From NCBI RefSeq assembly GCF_050947335.1, contig NW_027473589.1:153184-217183 (forward strand): DNA of 64,000 nt, written 5' to 3'. A program made the translations under genes and the position numbers. Position 1 is the stretch's first letter. Every line of letters starts with the position of its first letter. The notes under the pieces are model-generated. The model saw only the letters and a program-made list of their open reading frames with translations. It was not told the origin of the DNA and searched no databases. Source of the stretch: Megachile rotundata (Eukaryota; Arthropoda; Insecta; Hymenoptera; Megachilidae). Below are positions 26,801 through 41,900 of this stretch, piece by piece.

Positions 26801-29000
26801 TATGGCTAATAACATGAGTTAGATTGATAATAATAAGTGTAATAAGTATAGTAATTGTCGTTCTATCGATAATATAAGCATAATATGGCTAATAATATGA
26901 GTTAGGTTGATAATAATAAGAGTAATAAGTGTAGTAATTGTCGTTCTATCGATCATATAAGCACAATATGGCTAATAATATGAGTTAGATTGATAATAAT
27001 GCAGTAAAAGTATAGTAATTGTCGTTCTATCGATAATATAAGCATAATATGGCTAATAATATGAGTTAAATTGATAATACTAAGAGTAGTGAGTATAGTA
27101 ATTGTCATTCTATCGATCATATAAGCATAATATGGCTAATAATATGAGTTAGATTGATAATAATAAGAGTAATGAGTATAGTAATTGTCGTACTACCGAT
27201 CATATAAGCATAATATGGCTAATAATATGAGTTAGATTGATAATAATAACAGTAATAAGTATAGTAATTGTCGTTCTATCGATAATATAAGCATAATATG
27301 GCTAATAATATGAGTTAGGTTGATAATAATAAGAGTAATAAGTATAGTGATTGTCGTTCTATCGATCATATAAGCATAATATGGCTAATAATATGAGTTA
27401 GGTTGATAGTAATAAGAGTAATAAGAATAGTCAATGTCGTGCTATCGATCATATCTGCATAATATGGTTAATAATATGAGTTAGATTGATAATAGTGAGT
27501 GTAATAAGTATAGTAATTGTCGTTCTATCGATCATATTAGCATAATATGGTTAATAATATGAGTTAGATTGATAATAATAAGTGTAATAAGTATAGTAAT
27601 TGTCGTTCTATCGATCATAATTGCATAATATGGTTAATAATATGAGTTAGATTCATAATAATAAGAGTAATAAGTATAGTAATTGCCGTTCTATCGATCA
27701 TTTAAGCATAAAATGGCTAATAATGTGAGTTAGGTTGATAATAATAAGAGTAATAAGTGTAGTAATTGTCGTTCTATCGATCATATCTGCATAATATGGT
27801 TAATAATATGAGTTAGATTGATAATAATAAGAGTAATAAGTATAGTAATTGTCGTTCTATCGATCATATCTGCGTAATATGGTTAATAATATGAGTTAGA
27901 TTGATAATAATAAGAGTAATAAGTATAGTAATTGTCGTTATATCGATCATATAACCATAATATGGCTAATAGCATGAGTTAGATTGATAATAATAAGAGT
28001 AATGTGTATAGTAATTGTCGTACTATCGATCATATAAGCATAATATGTCTAATAATATGAGTTAGATTTATAATAGTAAGAGTAATAAGTATAGTAATTG
28101 TCGGTCTATCGATAATAAAACATAATATGGCTAATAATACGAGTTAGATTGATAATACTAAGAGTAGTGGGTATAGTAATTCTCATTCTATCGATCATAT
28201 AAGGATAATATGCCTAATAATATGAGTTAGATTGATAATAATAAGCGTAATAAGTATAGTAATTGTCGTTCTATCGATAATATAAGCATAATATGGCTAG
28301 TAATATGAGTTAGATTGATAATAATAAGAGTAATAAGTATAGTAACTGTCGTTCTATCGATCATATCTGCATAATATGGTTAATAATATGAGTTAGATTG
28401 ATAATAATATGAGTAATAAGTATAGTAATTGTCGTTATATCGATCATATAACCATAATATGGCTAATAGCATGAGTTAGATTGATAATAATAAGAGTAAT
28501 GGGTATAGTAATTGTCGTTCTATCGATCATATCTGCATAATATGGTTAATAATATGAGTTAGATTGATAATAATAAGAGCAATGAGTATAGTAATTGTCG
28601 TACTATCGATCATGTAAGCATAATATGGCTAATAATATGAGTTAGATTTATAATAGTAAGAGTAATAAGTATAGTAATTGTCGTTCTATCGATCATATAA
28701 GCACAATATGGCTAATAATATGAGTTAGATTGATAATAATAAGTGTAATAAGTATAGTAATTGTCGTCCTATCGATCATAATTGCATAATATGGTTAATA
28801 ATATGAGTTAGATTCATAATAATAAGAGTAATAAGTATAGTAATTGTCGTTGTATCGATCATATAAGCATAATATGGCTAATAATATGAGTTCGATTGAT
28901 AATGATAAGTGGAATAAGTATAGTAATTGTCGTCCTATCGTTCATAATTGCATAATATGGTTAATAATATGAGTTAGATTCATAATAATAAGAGTAATAA
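23840..29000 (+). repeat. Clean array with cassettes A and C and the first 82-bp monomers
   Basis: Satellite only. Cassette C is marked by gttgatagtaataag followed by aagaatagtcaatgtcgtgc. It is seen from about 20.4 kb and is frequent here (near 24.4, 26.0 and 27.4 kb). The first heritable short monomers appear: gataataaaacataat near 26206 and 28116, and aataatgcagtaaaag at 27001. The 26.9-28.5 kb string matches 30.5-32.0 kb at 3,566 bp before, and 3,484 bp after, a one-monomer deletion in the right copy. The block 25.48-25.9 kb with attaataattataag matches 29.13-29.5 kb. Confidence 0.75.
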
Positions 29001-32000
29001 GTATAGTAATTGTCGTTCTATCCATCATTTAAGCATAATATGGCTAATAATATGAGTTAGGTTGATAATAATAAGAGTAATAAGTGTAGTAATTGTCGTT
29101 ATATCGATCATATAAGCATAATATGGCTAATAGCATGAGTTAGATTAATAATTATAAGAGTAATGAGTATAGTAATTGTCGTACTATCGATCATATAAGC
29201 ATAATATGGCTAATAATATGAGTTAGATTTATAATAATAGGAGTAATAAGTATAGTAATTGTCGTTCTATCGATAATATAAGCATAATATGGCTAATAAT
29301 ATGAGTTAGGTAGATAATAATAAGTGTAATAAGTATAGTAATTGTCGTCCTATCGATCATAATTGCATAATATGGTTAATAATATGAGTTAGATTCATAA
29401 TAATAAGAGTTATGAGTATAGTAATTGTCGTACTATCGATCATATAAGCATAATATGGCTAATAATATGAGTTAGATTGATAATAATAACAGTAATAAGT
29501 ATAGTAATTGTCGTTCTATCGATAATATAAGCATAATATGGCTAATAATATGAGTTAGGTTGATAATAATAAGAGTAATAAGTATAGTGATTGTCGTTCT
29601 ATCGATCATATAAGCATAATATGGCTAATAATATGAGTTAGGTTGATAGTAATAAGAGTAATAAGAATAGTCAATGTCGTGCTATCGATCATATCTGCAT
29701 AATATGGTTAATAATATGAGTTAGATTGATAATAGTGAGTGTAATAAGTATAGTAATTGTCGTTATATCGATCATATAACCATAATATGGCTAATAGCAT
29801 GAGTTAGATTGATAATAATAAGAGTAATGAGTATAGTAATTGTCGTTCTATCGATCATATCTGCATAATATGGTTAATAATATGAGTTAGATTGATAACA
29901 GTGAGTGTAATAAATATAGTAATTGTCGTTCTATCGCTCATATAAGCACAATATGCCTAATAATATGAGTTAGATTGATAATAATAAGAGTAATGAGTAT
30001 AGTAATTGTCGTTCTATCGATCATATCTGCATAATATGGTTAATAATATGAGTTAGATTGATAATAATAAGAGCAATGAGTATAGTAATTGTCGTACTAT
30101 CGATCATGTAAGCATAATATGGCTAATAATATGAGTTAGATTTATAATAATAAGAGTAATAAGTATAGTAATTGTCGTTCTATCGATCATATAAGCACAA
30201 TATGGCTAATAATATGAGTTAGATTGATAATAATAAGAGTAATAAGTATAGTAATTGTCGTTCTATCGATCATATCTGCATAATATGGTTAATAATATGA
30301 GTTAGATTGATAATAATAAGAGTAATAAGTATAGTAATTGTCGTTCTATCGATCATATAAGCATAATATGGCTAATAACATGAGTTAGATTGATAATAAT
30401 AAGTGTAATAAGTATAGTAATTGTCGTTCTATCGATAATATAAGCATAATATGGCTAATAATATGAGTTAGGTTGATAATAATAAGAGTAATAAGTGTAG
30501 TAATTGTCGTTCTATCGATCATATAAGCACAATATGGCTAATAATATGAGTTAGATTGATAATAATGCAGTAATAAGTATAGTAATTGTCGTTCTATCGA
30601 TAATATAAGCATAATATGGCTAATAATATGAGTTAAATTGATAATACTAAGAGTAGTGAGTATAGTAATTGTCATTCTATCGATCATATAAGCATAATAT
30701 GGCTAATAATATGAGTTAGATTGATAATAATAAGAGTAATGAGTATAGTAATTGTCGTACTACCGATCATATAAGCATAATATGGCTAATAATATGAGTT
30801 AGATTGATAATAATAACAGTAATAAGTATAGTAATTGTCGTTCTATCGATCATATAAGCATAATATGGCTAATAATATGAGTTAGGTTGATAGTAATAAG
30901 AGTAATAAGAATAGTCAATGTCGTGCTATCGATCATATCTGCATAATATGGTTAATAATATGAGTTAGATTGATAATAGTGAGTGTAATAAGTATAGTAA
31001 TTGTCGTTCTATCGATCATATTAGCATAATATGGTTAATAATATGAGTTAGATTGATAATAATAAGTGTAATAAGTATAGTAATTGTCGTTCTATCGATC
31101 ATAATTGCATAATATGGTTAATAATATGAGTTAGATTCATAATAATAAGAGTAATAAGTATAGTAATTGCCGTTCTATCGATCATTTAAGCATAAAATGG
31201 CTAATAATGTGAGTTAGGTTGATAATAATAAGAGTAATAAGTGTAGTAATTGTCGTTCTATCGATCATATCTGCATAATATGGTTAATAATATGAGTTAG
31301 ATTGATAATAATAAGAGTAATAAGTATAGTAATTGTCGTTCTATCGATCATATCTGCGTAATATGGTTAATAATATGAGTTAGATTGATAATAATAAGAG
31401 TAATAAGTATAGTAATTGTCGTTATATCGATCATATAACCATAATATGGCTAATAGCATGAGTTAGATTGATAATAATAAGAGTAATGTGTATAGTAATT
31501 GTCGTACTATCGATCATATAAGCATAATATGTCTAATAATATGAGTTAGATTTATAATAGTAAGAGTAATAAGTATAGTAATTGTCGGTCTATCGATAAT
31601 AAAACATAATATGGCTAATAATACGAGTTAGATTGATAATACTAAGAGTAGTGGGTATAGTAATTCTCATTCTATCGATCATATAAGGATAATATGCCTA
31701 ATAATATGAGTTAGATTGATAATAATAAGCGTAATAAGTATAGTAATTGTCGTTCTATCGATAATATAAGCATAATATGGCTAGTAATATGAGTTAGATT
31801 GATAATAATAAGAGTAATAAGTATAGTAATTGTCGTTCTATCGATCATATCTGCATAATATGGTTAATAATATGAGTTAGATTGATAATAATATGAGTAA
31901 TAAGTATAGTAATTGTCGTTATATCGATCATATAACCATAATATGGCTAATAGCATGAGTTAGATTGATAATAATAAGAGTAATGAGTATAGTAATTGTC

Positions 32001-35000
32001 GTTCTATCGATCATATCTGCATAATATGGTTAATAATATGAGTTAGATTGATAACAGTGAGTGTAATAAATATAGTAATTGTCGTTCTATCGCTCATATA
32101 AGCACAATATGCCTAATAATATGAGTTAGATTGATAATAATAAGAGTAATGAGTATAGTAATTGTCGTTCTATCGATCATATCTGCATAATATGGTTAAT
32201 AATATGAGTTAGATTGATAATAATAAGAGCAATGAGTATAGTAATTGTCGTACTATCGATCATGTAAGCATAATATGGCTAATAATATGAGTTAGATTTA
32301 TAATAATAAGAGTAATAAGTATAGTAATTGTCGTTCTATCGATCATATAAGCACAATATGGCTAATAATATGAGTTAGATTGATAATAATAAGAGTAATA
32401 AGTATAGTAATTGTCGTTCTATCGATCATATCTGCATAATATGGTTAATAATATGAGTTAGATTGATAATAATAAGAGTAATAAGTATAGTAATTGTCGT
32501 TCTATCGATCATATAAGCATAATATGGCTAATAATATGAGTTAGGTTGATAATAATAAGAGTAATAAGTGTAGTAATTGTCGTTCTATCGATCATATAAG
32601 CACAATATGGCTAATAATATGAGTTAGATTGATAATAATGCAGTAATAAGTATAGTAATTGTCGTTCTATCGATAATATAAGCATAATATGGCTAATAAT
32701 ATGAGTTAAATTGATAATACTAAGAGTAGTGAGTATAGTAGTTGTCATTCTATCGATCATATAAGCATAATATGGCTAATAATATGAGTTAGATTGATAA
32801 TAATAACAGTAATAAGTATAGTAATTGTCGTTCTATCGATAATATAAGCATAATATGGCTAATAATATGAGTTAGGTTGATAATAATAAGACTAATGAGT
32901 ATAGTAATTGTCGTTCTATCGATCATATCTGCATAATATGGTTAATAATATGAGTTAGATTGATAATAATAAGAGCAACGAGTATAGTAATTGTCGTACT
33001 ATCGATCATATAAGCATAATATGGCTAATAATATGAGTTAGATTTATTATAATAAGAGCAATAAGTATAGTAATTGTCGTTCTATCGGTCATATAACCAT
33101 AATATGGCTAATAATGTGAGTTAGATTGATAATAGTGAGTGTAATAAATATAGTAATTGTCGTTCTATCGCTCATATAAGCACAATATGGCTAATAATAT
33201 GAGTTAGGTTGATAATAATAAGAGTAATACGTATAGTAATTGTCGTTCTATCGATCATATCTGCATAATATGGTTAATAATATGAGTTAGATTGATAATA
33301 ATAAGAGTAATAAGTATAGTAATTGTCGTTATATCGATCATATAAGCATAATATGGCTAATAGCATGAGTTAGATTAATAATTATAAGAGTAATGAGTAT
33401 AGTAATTGTCGTTCTATCCATCATTTAAGCATAATATGGCTAATAATATGAGTTAGGTTGATAATAATAAGAGTAATAAGTGTAGTAATTGTCGTTATAT
33501 CGATCATATAAGCATAATATGGCTAATAGCATGAGTTAGATTAATAATTATAAGAGTAATGAGTATAGTAATTGTCGTACTATCGATCATATAAGCATAA
33601 TATGGCTAATAATATGAGTTAGATTTATAATAATAGGAGTAATAAGTATAGTAATTGTCGTTCTATCGATAATATAAGCATAATATGGCTAATAATATGA
33701 GTTAGGTAGATAATAATAAGTGTAATAAGTATAGTAATTGTCGTCCTATCGATCATAATTGCATAATATGGTTAATAATATGAGTTAGATTCATAATAAT
33801 AAGAGTTATGAGTATAGTAATTGTCGTACTATCGATCATATAAGCATAATATGGCTAATAATATGAGTTAGATTGATAATAATAACAGTAATAAGTATAG
33901 TAATTGTCGTTCTATCGATAATATAAGCATAATATGGCTAATAATATGAGTTAGGTTGATAATAATAAGAGTAATAAGTATAGTGATTGTCGTTCTATCG
34001 ATCATATAAGCATAATATGGCTAATAATATGAGTTAGGTTGATAGTAATAAGAGTAATAAGAATAGTCAATGTCGTGCTATCGATCATATCTGCATAATA
34101 TGGTTAATAATATGAGTTAGATTGATAATAGTGAGTGTAATAAGTATAGTAATTGTCGTTATATCGATCATATAACCATAATATGGCTAATAGCATGAGT
34201 TAGATTGATAATAATAAGAGTAATGAGTATAGTAATTGTCGTTCTATCGATCATATCTGCATAATATGGTTAATAATATGAGTTAGATTGATAACAGTGA
34301 GTGTAATAAATATAGTAATTGTCGTTCTATCGCTCATATAAGCACAATATGCCTAATAATATGAGTTAGATTGATAATAATAAGAGTAATGAGTATAGTA
34401 ATTGTCGTTCTATCGATCATATCTGCATAATATGGTTAATCATATGAGTTAGATTGATAATAATAAGAGCAATGAGTATAGTAATTGTCGTACTATCGAT
34501 CATGTAAGCATAATATGGCTAATAATATGAGTTAGATTTATAATAATAAGAGTAATAAGTATAGTAATTGTCGTTCTATCGATCATATAAGCACAATATG
34601 GCTAATAATATGAGTTAGATTGATAATAATAAGAGTAATAAGTATAGTAATTGTCGTTCTATCGATCATATCTGCATAATATGGTTAATAATATGAGTTA
34701 GATTGATAATAATAAGAGTAATAAGTATAGTAATTGTCGTTCTATCGATCATATAAGCATAATATGGCTAATAACATGAGTTAGATTGATAATAATAAGT
34801 GTAATAAGTATAGTAATTGTCGTTCTATCGATAATATAAGCATAATATGGCTAATAATATGAGTTAGGTTGATAATAATAAGAGTAATAAGTGTAGTAAT
34901 TGTCGTTCTATCGATCATATAAGCACAATATGGCTAATAATATGAGTTAGATTGATAATAATGCAGTAATAAGTATAGTAATTGTCGTTCTATCGATAAT

Positions 35001-36381
35001 ATAAGCATAATATGGCTAATAATATGAGTTAAATTGATAATACTAAGAGTAGTGAGTATAGTAATTGTCATTCTATCGATCATATAAGCATAATATGGCT
35101 AATAATATGAGTTAGATTGATAATAATAAGAGTAATGAGTATAGTAATTGTCGTACTACCGATCATATAAGCATAATATGGCTAATAATATGAGTTAGAT
35201 TGATAATAATAACAGTAATAAGTATAGTAATTGTCGTTCTATCGATCATATAAGCATAATATGGCTAATAATATGAGTTAGGTTGATAGTAATAAGAGTA
35301 ATAAGAATAGTCAATGTCGTGCTATCGATCATATCTGCATAATATGGTTAATAATATGAGTTAGATTGATAATAGTGAGTGTAATAAGTATAGTAATTGT
35401 CGTTCTATCGATCATATTAGCATAATATGGTTAATAATATGAGTTAGATTGATAATAATAAGTGTAATAAGTATAGTAATTGTCGTTCTATCGATCATAA
35501 TTGCATAATATGGTTAATAATATGAGTTAGATTCATAATAATAAGAGTAATAAGTATAGTAATTGCCGTTCTATCGATCATTTAAGCATAAAATGGCTAA
35601 TAATGTGAGTTAGGTTGATAATAATAAGAGTAATAAGTGTAGTAATTGTCGTTCTATCGATCATATCTGCATAATATGGTTAATAATATGAGTTAGATTG
35701 ATAATAATAAGAGTAATAAGTATAGTAATTGTCGTTCTATCGATCATATCTGCGTAATATGGTTAATAATATGAGTTAGATTGATAATAATAAGAGTAAT
35801 AAGTATAGTAATTGTCGTTATATCGATCATATAACCATAATATGGCTAATAGCATGAGTTAGATTGATAATAATAAGAGTAATGTGTATAGTAATTGTCG
35901 TACTATCGATCATATAAGCATAATATGTCTAATAATATGAGTTAGATTTATAATAGTAAGAGTAATAAGTATAGTAATTGTCGGTCTATCGATAATAAAA
36001 CATAATATGGCTAATAATACGAGTTAGATTGATAATACTAAGAGTAGTGGGTATAGTAATTCTCATTCTATCGATCATATAAGGATAATATGCCTAATAA
36101 TATGAGTTAGATTGATAATAATAAGCGTAATAAGTATAGTAATTGTCGTTCTATCGATAATATAAGCATAATATGGCTAGTAATATGAGTTAGATTGATA
36201 ATAATAAGAGTAATAAGTATAGTAATTGTCGTTCTATCGATCATATCTGCATAATATGGTTAATAATATGAGTTAGATTGATAATAATATGAGTAATAAG
36301 TATAGTAATTGTCGTTATATCGATCATATAACCATAATATGGCTAATAGCATGAGTTAGATTGATAATAATAAGAGTAATG
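29000..36381 (+). repeat. 4,396-bp displaced duplication (53 monomers less 3 bp)
   Basis: Bases 29000-31985 match 33396-36381 at a constant 4,396-bp displacement. Anchors are ccatcattt (29021 and 33417), attataag (29151 and 33547), aatgcag (30567 and 34963), aatgtgtatag (31485 and 35881) and gtgggtatag (31651 and 36047). The 3-bp shortfall from 53 x 83 equals the short monomers contained in one unit. One substitution is visible (30045 a, 34441 c). The left join is a hybrid monomer at 33365-33447: its first half is an attaataattataag...aatgag monomer and its second half is the ttctatccatcattt type. The breakpoint is thus in 33396-33412. Between the copies, 31986-33395 matches other parts of the array. 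Confidence 0.85.
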
Positions 36382-38960
36382 GGTATAGTAATTGTCGTTC
36401 TATCGATCATATCTGCATAATATGGTTAATAATATGAGTTAGATTGATAATAATAAGAGCAATGAGTATAGTAATTGTCGTACTATCGATCATGTAAGCA
36501 TAATATGGCTAATAATATGAGTTAGATTGATAATGATAAGTGGAATAAGTATAGTAATTGTCGTCCTATCGTTCATAATTGCATAATATGGTTAATAATA
36601 TGAGTTAGATTCATAATAATAAGTGTAATAAGTATAGTAATTGTCGTTCTATCCATCATTTAAGCATAATATGGCTAATAATATGAGTTAGGTTGATAAT
36701 AATAAGAGTAATAAGTGTAGTAATTGTCGTTATATCGATCATATAAGCATAATATGGCTAATAGCATGAGTTAGATTAATAATAATAAGAGTAATGAGTA
36801 TAGTAATTGTCGTACTATCGATCATATAAGCATAATATGGCTAATAATATGTGTTAGATTGATAATAATAACAGTAATAAGTATAGTAATTGTCGTACTA
36901 TCGATCATATAAGCATAGTATGGCTAATAATATGAGTTAGATTGATAATAATAACAGTAATAAGTATAGTAATTGTCGTTCTATCGATAATATAAGCATA
37001 ATATGGCTAATAATATGAGTTAGGTTGATAATAATAAGACTAATGAGTATAGTAATTGTCGTTCTATCGATCATATCTGCATAATATGGTTAATAATATG
37101 AGTTAGATTGATAATAATAAGAGCAACGAGTATAGTAATTGTCGTACTATCGATCATATAAGCATAATATGGCTAATAATATGAGTTAGATTTATTATAA
37201 TAAGAGCAATAAGTATAGTAATTGTCGTTCTATCGGTCATATAACCATAATATGGCTAATAATGTGAGTTAGATTGATAATAGTGAGTGTAATAAGTATA
37301 GTAATTGTCGTTCTATCGATCATATTAGCATAATATGGTTAATAATATGAGTTAGATTGATAATAATAAGTGTAATAAGTATAGTAATTGTCGTTCTGTC
37401 GATAATAAAACATAATATGGCTAATAATACGAGTTAGATTGATAATACTAAGAGTAGTGAGTATAGTAATTCTCATTCTATCGATCATATAAGGATAATA
37501 TGCCGAATAATAAGAGTTAGATTGATAATAATAAGCGTAATAAGTATAGTAATTGTCGTTCTATCGATAATATAAGCATAATATGGCTAATAATATGAGT
37601 TAGATTTATAATAATAAGAGTAATAAGTATAGTAATTGTCGTTATATCGATCATATAACCATAATATGGCTAATAGCATGAGTTAGATTGATAATAATAA
37701 GAGTAATGAGTATAGTAATTGTCGTTCTATCGATCATATCTGCATAATATGGTTAATAATATGAGTTAGATTGATAACAGTGAGTGTAATAAATATAGTA
37801 ATTGTCGTTCTATCGCTCATATAAGCACAATATGCCTAATAATATGAGTTAGATTGATAATAATAAGAGTAATGAGTATAGTAATTGTCGTTCTATCGAT
37901 CATATCTGCATAATATGGTTAATAATATGAGTTAGATTGATAATAATAAGAGCAATGAGTATAGTAATTGTCGTACTATCGATCATGTAAGCATAATATG
38001 GCTAATAATATGAGTTAGATTTATAATAATAAGAGTAATAAGTATAGTAATTGTCGTTCTATCGATCATATAAGCACAATATGGCTAATAATATGAGTTA
38101 GATTGATAATAATAAGAGTAATAAGTATAGTAATTGTCGTTCTATCGATCATATCTGCATAATATGGTTAATAATATGAGTTAGATTGATAATAATAAGA
38201 GTAATAAGTATAGTAATTGTCGTTCTATCGATCATATAAGCATAATATGGCTAATAACATGAGTTAGATTGATAATAATAAGTGTAATAAGTATAGTAAT
38301 TGTCGTTCTATCGATAATATAAGCATAATATGGCTAATAATATGAGTTAGGTTGATAATAATAAGAGTAATAAGTGTAGTAATTGTCGTTCTATCGATCA
38401 TATAAGCACAATATGGCTAATAATATGAGTTAGATTGATAATAATGCAGTAATAGGTATAGTAATTGTCGTTCTATCGATAATATAAGCATAATATGGCT
38501 AATAATATGAGTTAAATTGATAATACTAAGAGTAGTGAGTATAGTAATTGTCATTCTATCGATCATATAAGCATAATATGGCTAATAATATGAGTTAGAT
38601 TGATAATAATAAGAGTAATGAGTATAGTAATTGTCGTACTACCGATCATATAAGCATAATATGGCTAATAATATGAGTTAGATTGATAATAATAACAGTA
38701 ATAAGTATAGTAATTGTCGTTCTATCGATAATATAAGCATAATATGGCTAATAATATGAGTTAGGTTGATAATAATAAGAGTAATAAGTATAGTGATTGT
38801 CGTTCTATCGATCATATAAGCATAATATGGCTAATAATATGAGTTAGGTTGATAGTAATAAGAGTAATAAGAATAGTCAATGTCGTGCTATCGATCATAT
38901 CTGCATAATATGGTTAATAATATGAGTTAGATTGATAATAATAAGAGTAATAAGTATAGT
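36382..38960 (+). repeat. Array segment joining two duplicated blocks
   Basis: Satellite only. It starts with the gggtatag form of cassette A seen near 28501, then jumps to a cassette D marker at 36534 directly after a catgtaagc monomer. Near 36.85-37.2 kb two aacagtaataag monomers follow one another, one of them with gcatagtatggc. A short gataataaaacat monomer lies near 37402. Cassette A is complete at 37777. A private aataggtatag change follows the aatgcag marker at 38446. Spacing of the aatgcag marker from 34963 to 38446 is 42 monomers less 3 bp. Confidence 0.75.
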
Positions 38961-41900
38961 AATTGTCGTTCTATCGATCATATCTGCGTAATATGGTTAA
39001 TAATATGAGTTAGATTGATAATAATAAGAGTAATATGTATAGTAATTGTCGTTATATCGATCATATAACCATAATATGGCTAATAGCATGAGTTAGATTG
39101 ATAATAATAAGAGTAATGTGTATAGTAATTGTCGTACTATCGATCATATAAGCATAATATGTCTAATAATATGAGTTAGATTTATAATAGTAAGAGTAAT
39201 AAGTATAGTAATTGTCGGTCTATCGATAATAAAACATAATATGGCTAATAATACGAGTTAGATTGATAATACTAAGAGTAGTGGGTATAGTAATTCTCAT
39301 TCTATCGATCATATAAGGATAATATGCCTAATAATATGAGTTAGATTGATAATAATAAGCGTAATAAGTATAGTAATTGTCGTTCTATCGATAATATAAG
39401 CATAATATGGCTAGTAATATGAGTTAGATTGATAATAATAAGAGTAATAAGTATAGTAATTGTCGTTCTATCGATCATATCTGCATAATATGGTTAATAA
39501 TATGAGTTAGATTGATAATAATATGAGTAATAAGTATAGTAATTGTCGTTATATCGATCATATAACCATAATATGGCTAATAGCATGAGTTAGATTGATA
39601 ATAATAAGAGTAATGGGTATAGTAATTGTCGTTCTATCGATCATATCTGCATAATATGGTTAATAATATGAGTTAGATTGATAATAATAAGAGCAATGAG
39701 TATAGTAATTGTCGTACTATCGATCATGTAAGCATAATATGGCTAATAATATGAGTTAGATTTATAATAGTAAGAGTAATAAGTATAGTAATTGTCGTTC
39801 TATCGATCATATAAGCACAATATGGCTAATAATATGAGTTAGATTGATAATAATAAGTGTAATAAGTATAGTAATTGTCGTCCTATCGATCATAATTGCA
39901 TAATATGGTTAATAATATGAGTTAGATTCATAATAATAAGAGTAATAAGTATAGTAATTGTCGTTCTATCGATCATATAAGCATAATATGGCTAATAATA
40001 TGAGTTAGATTGATAATGATAAGTGGAATAAGTATAGTAATTGTCGTCCTATCGTTCATAATTGCATAATATGGTTAATAATATGAGTTAGATTCATAAT
40101 AATAAGAGTAATAAGTATAGTAATTGTCGTTCTATCCATCATTTAAGCATAATATGGCTAATAATATGAGTTAGGTTGATAATAATAAGAGTAATAAGTG
40201 TAGTAATTGTCGTTATATCGATCATATAAGCATAATATGGCTAATAGCATGAGTTAGATTAATAATAATAAGAGTAATGAGTATAGTAATTGTCGTACTA
40301 TCGATCATATAAGCATAATATGGCTAATAATATGAGTTAGATTGATAATAATAACAGTAATAAGTATAGTAATTGTCGTACTATCGATCATATAAGCATA
40401 GTATGGCTAATAATATGAGTTAGATTGATAATAATAACAGTAATAAGTATAGTAATTGTCGTTCTATCGATAATATAAGCATAATATGGCTAATAATATG
40501 AGTTAGGTTGATAATAATAAGAGTAATAAGTATAGTGATTGTCGTTCTATCGATCATATAAGCATAATATGGCTAATAATATGAGTTAGGTTGATAGTAA
40601 TAAGAGTAATAAGAATAGTCAATGTCGTGCTATCGATCATATCTGCATAATATGGTTAATAATATGAGTTAGATTGATAATAGTGAGTGTAATATGTATA
40701 GTAATTGTCGTTCTATCGATCATATTAGCATAATATGGTTAATAATATGAGTTAGATCGATAATAATAAGTGTAATAAGTATAGTAATTGTCGTTCTATC
40801 GATCATAATTGCATAATATGGTTAATAATATGAGTTAGATTGATAATAATAAGAGTAATAAGTATAGTAATTGTCGTTCTATCGATAATAAAACATAATA
40901 TGGCTAATAATACGAGTTAGATTGATAATACTAAGAGTAGTGAGTATAGTAATTCTCATTCTATCGATCATATAAGGATAATATGCCGAATAATAAGAGT
41001 TAGATTGATAATAATAAGCGTAATAAGTATAGTAATTGTCGTTCTATCGATAATATAAGCATAATATGGCTAATAATATGAGTTAGATTGATAATAATAA
41101 GAGTAATAAGTATAGTAATTGTCGTTCTATCGATCATATCTGCATAATATGGTTAATAATACGAGTTAGATTGATAATAATAAGAGTAATAAGTATAGTA
41201 ATTGTCGTTATATCGATCATATAACCATAATATGGCTAATAGCATGAGTTAGATTGATAATAATAAGAGTAATGAGTATAGTAATTGTCGTTCTATCGAT
41301 CATATCTGCATAATATGGTTAATAATATGAGTTAGATTGATAACAGTGAGTGTAATAAATATAGTAATTGTCGTTCTATCGCTCATATAAGCACAATATG
41401 GCTAATAATATGAGTTAGATTGATAATGATAAGTGGAATAAGTATAGTAATTGTCGTCCTATCGTTCATAATTGCATAATATGGTTAATAATATGAGTTA
41501 GATTCATAATAATAAGAGTAATAAGTATAGTAATTGTCGTTCTATCCATCATTTAAGCATAATATGGCTAATAATATGAGTTAGGTTGATAATACTAAGA
41601 GTAGTGAGTATAGTAATTGTCATTCTATCGATCATATAAGCATAATATGGCTAATAATATGAGTTAGATTGATAATAATAAGAGTAATGAGTATAGTAAT
41701 TGTCGTACTATCGATCATATAAGCACAATATGGCTAATAATATGAGTTAGATTGATAATAATAACAGTAATAAGTATAGTAATTGTCGTTCTATCGATCA
41801 TATCTGCATAATATGGTTAATAATATGAGTTAGATTGATAATAATAAGAGTAATAAGTATAGTAATTGTCGTTCTATCGATAATATAAGCATAATATGGC

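Noticed and set aside
27001..27015. gcagtaaaag as sequencing error
   Set aside because: The underlying aataatgcag short form recurs in seven other places, so the short monomer is inherited. Only the additional base loss in gcagtaaaag is private to this copy, and it remains uncertain.
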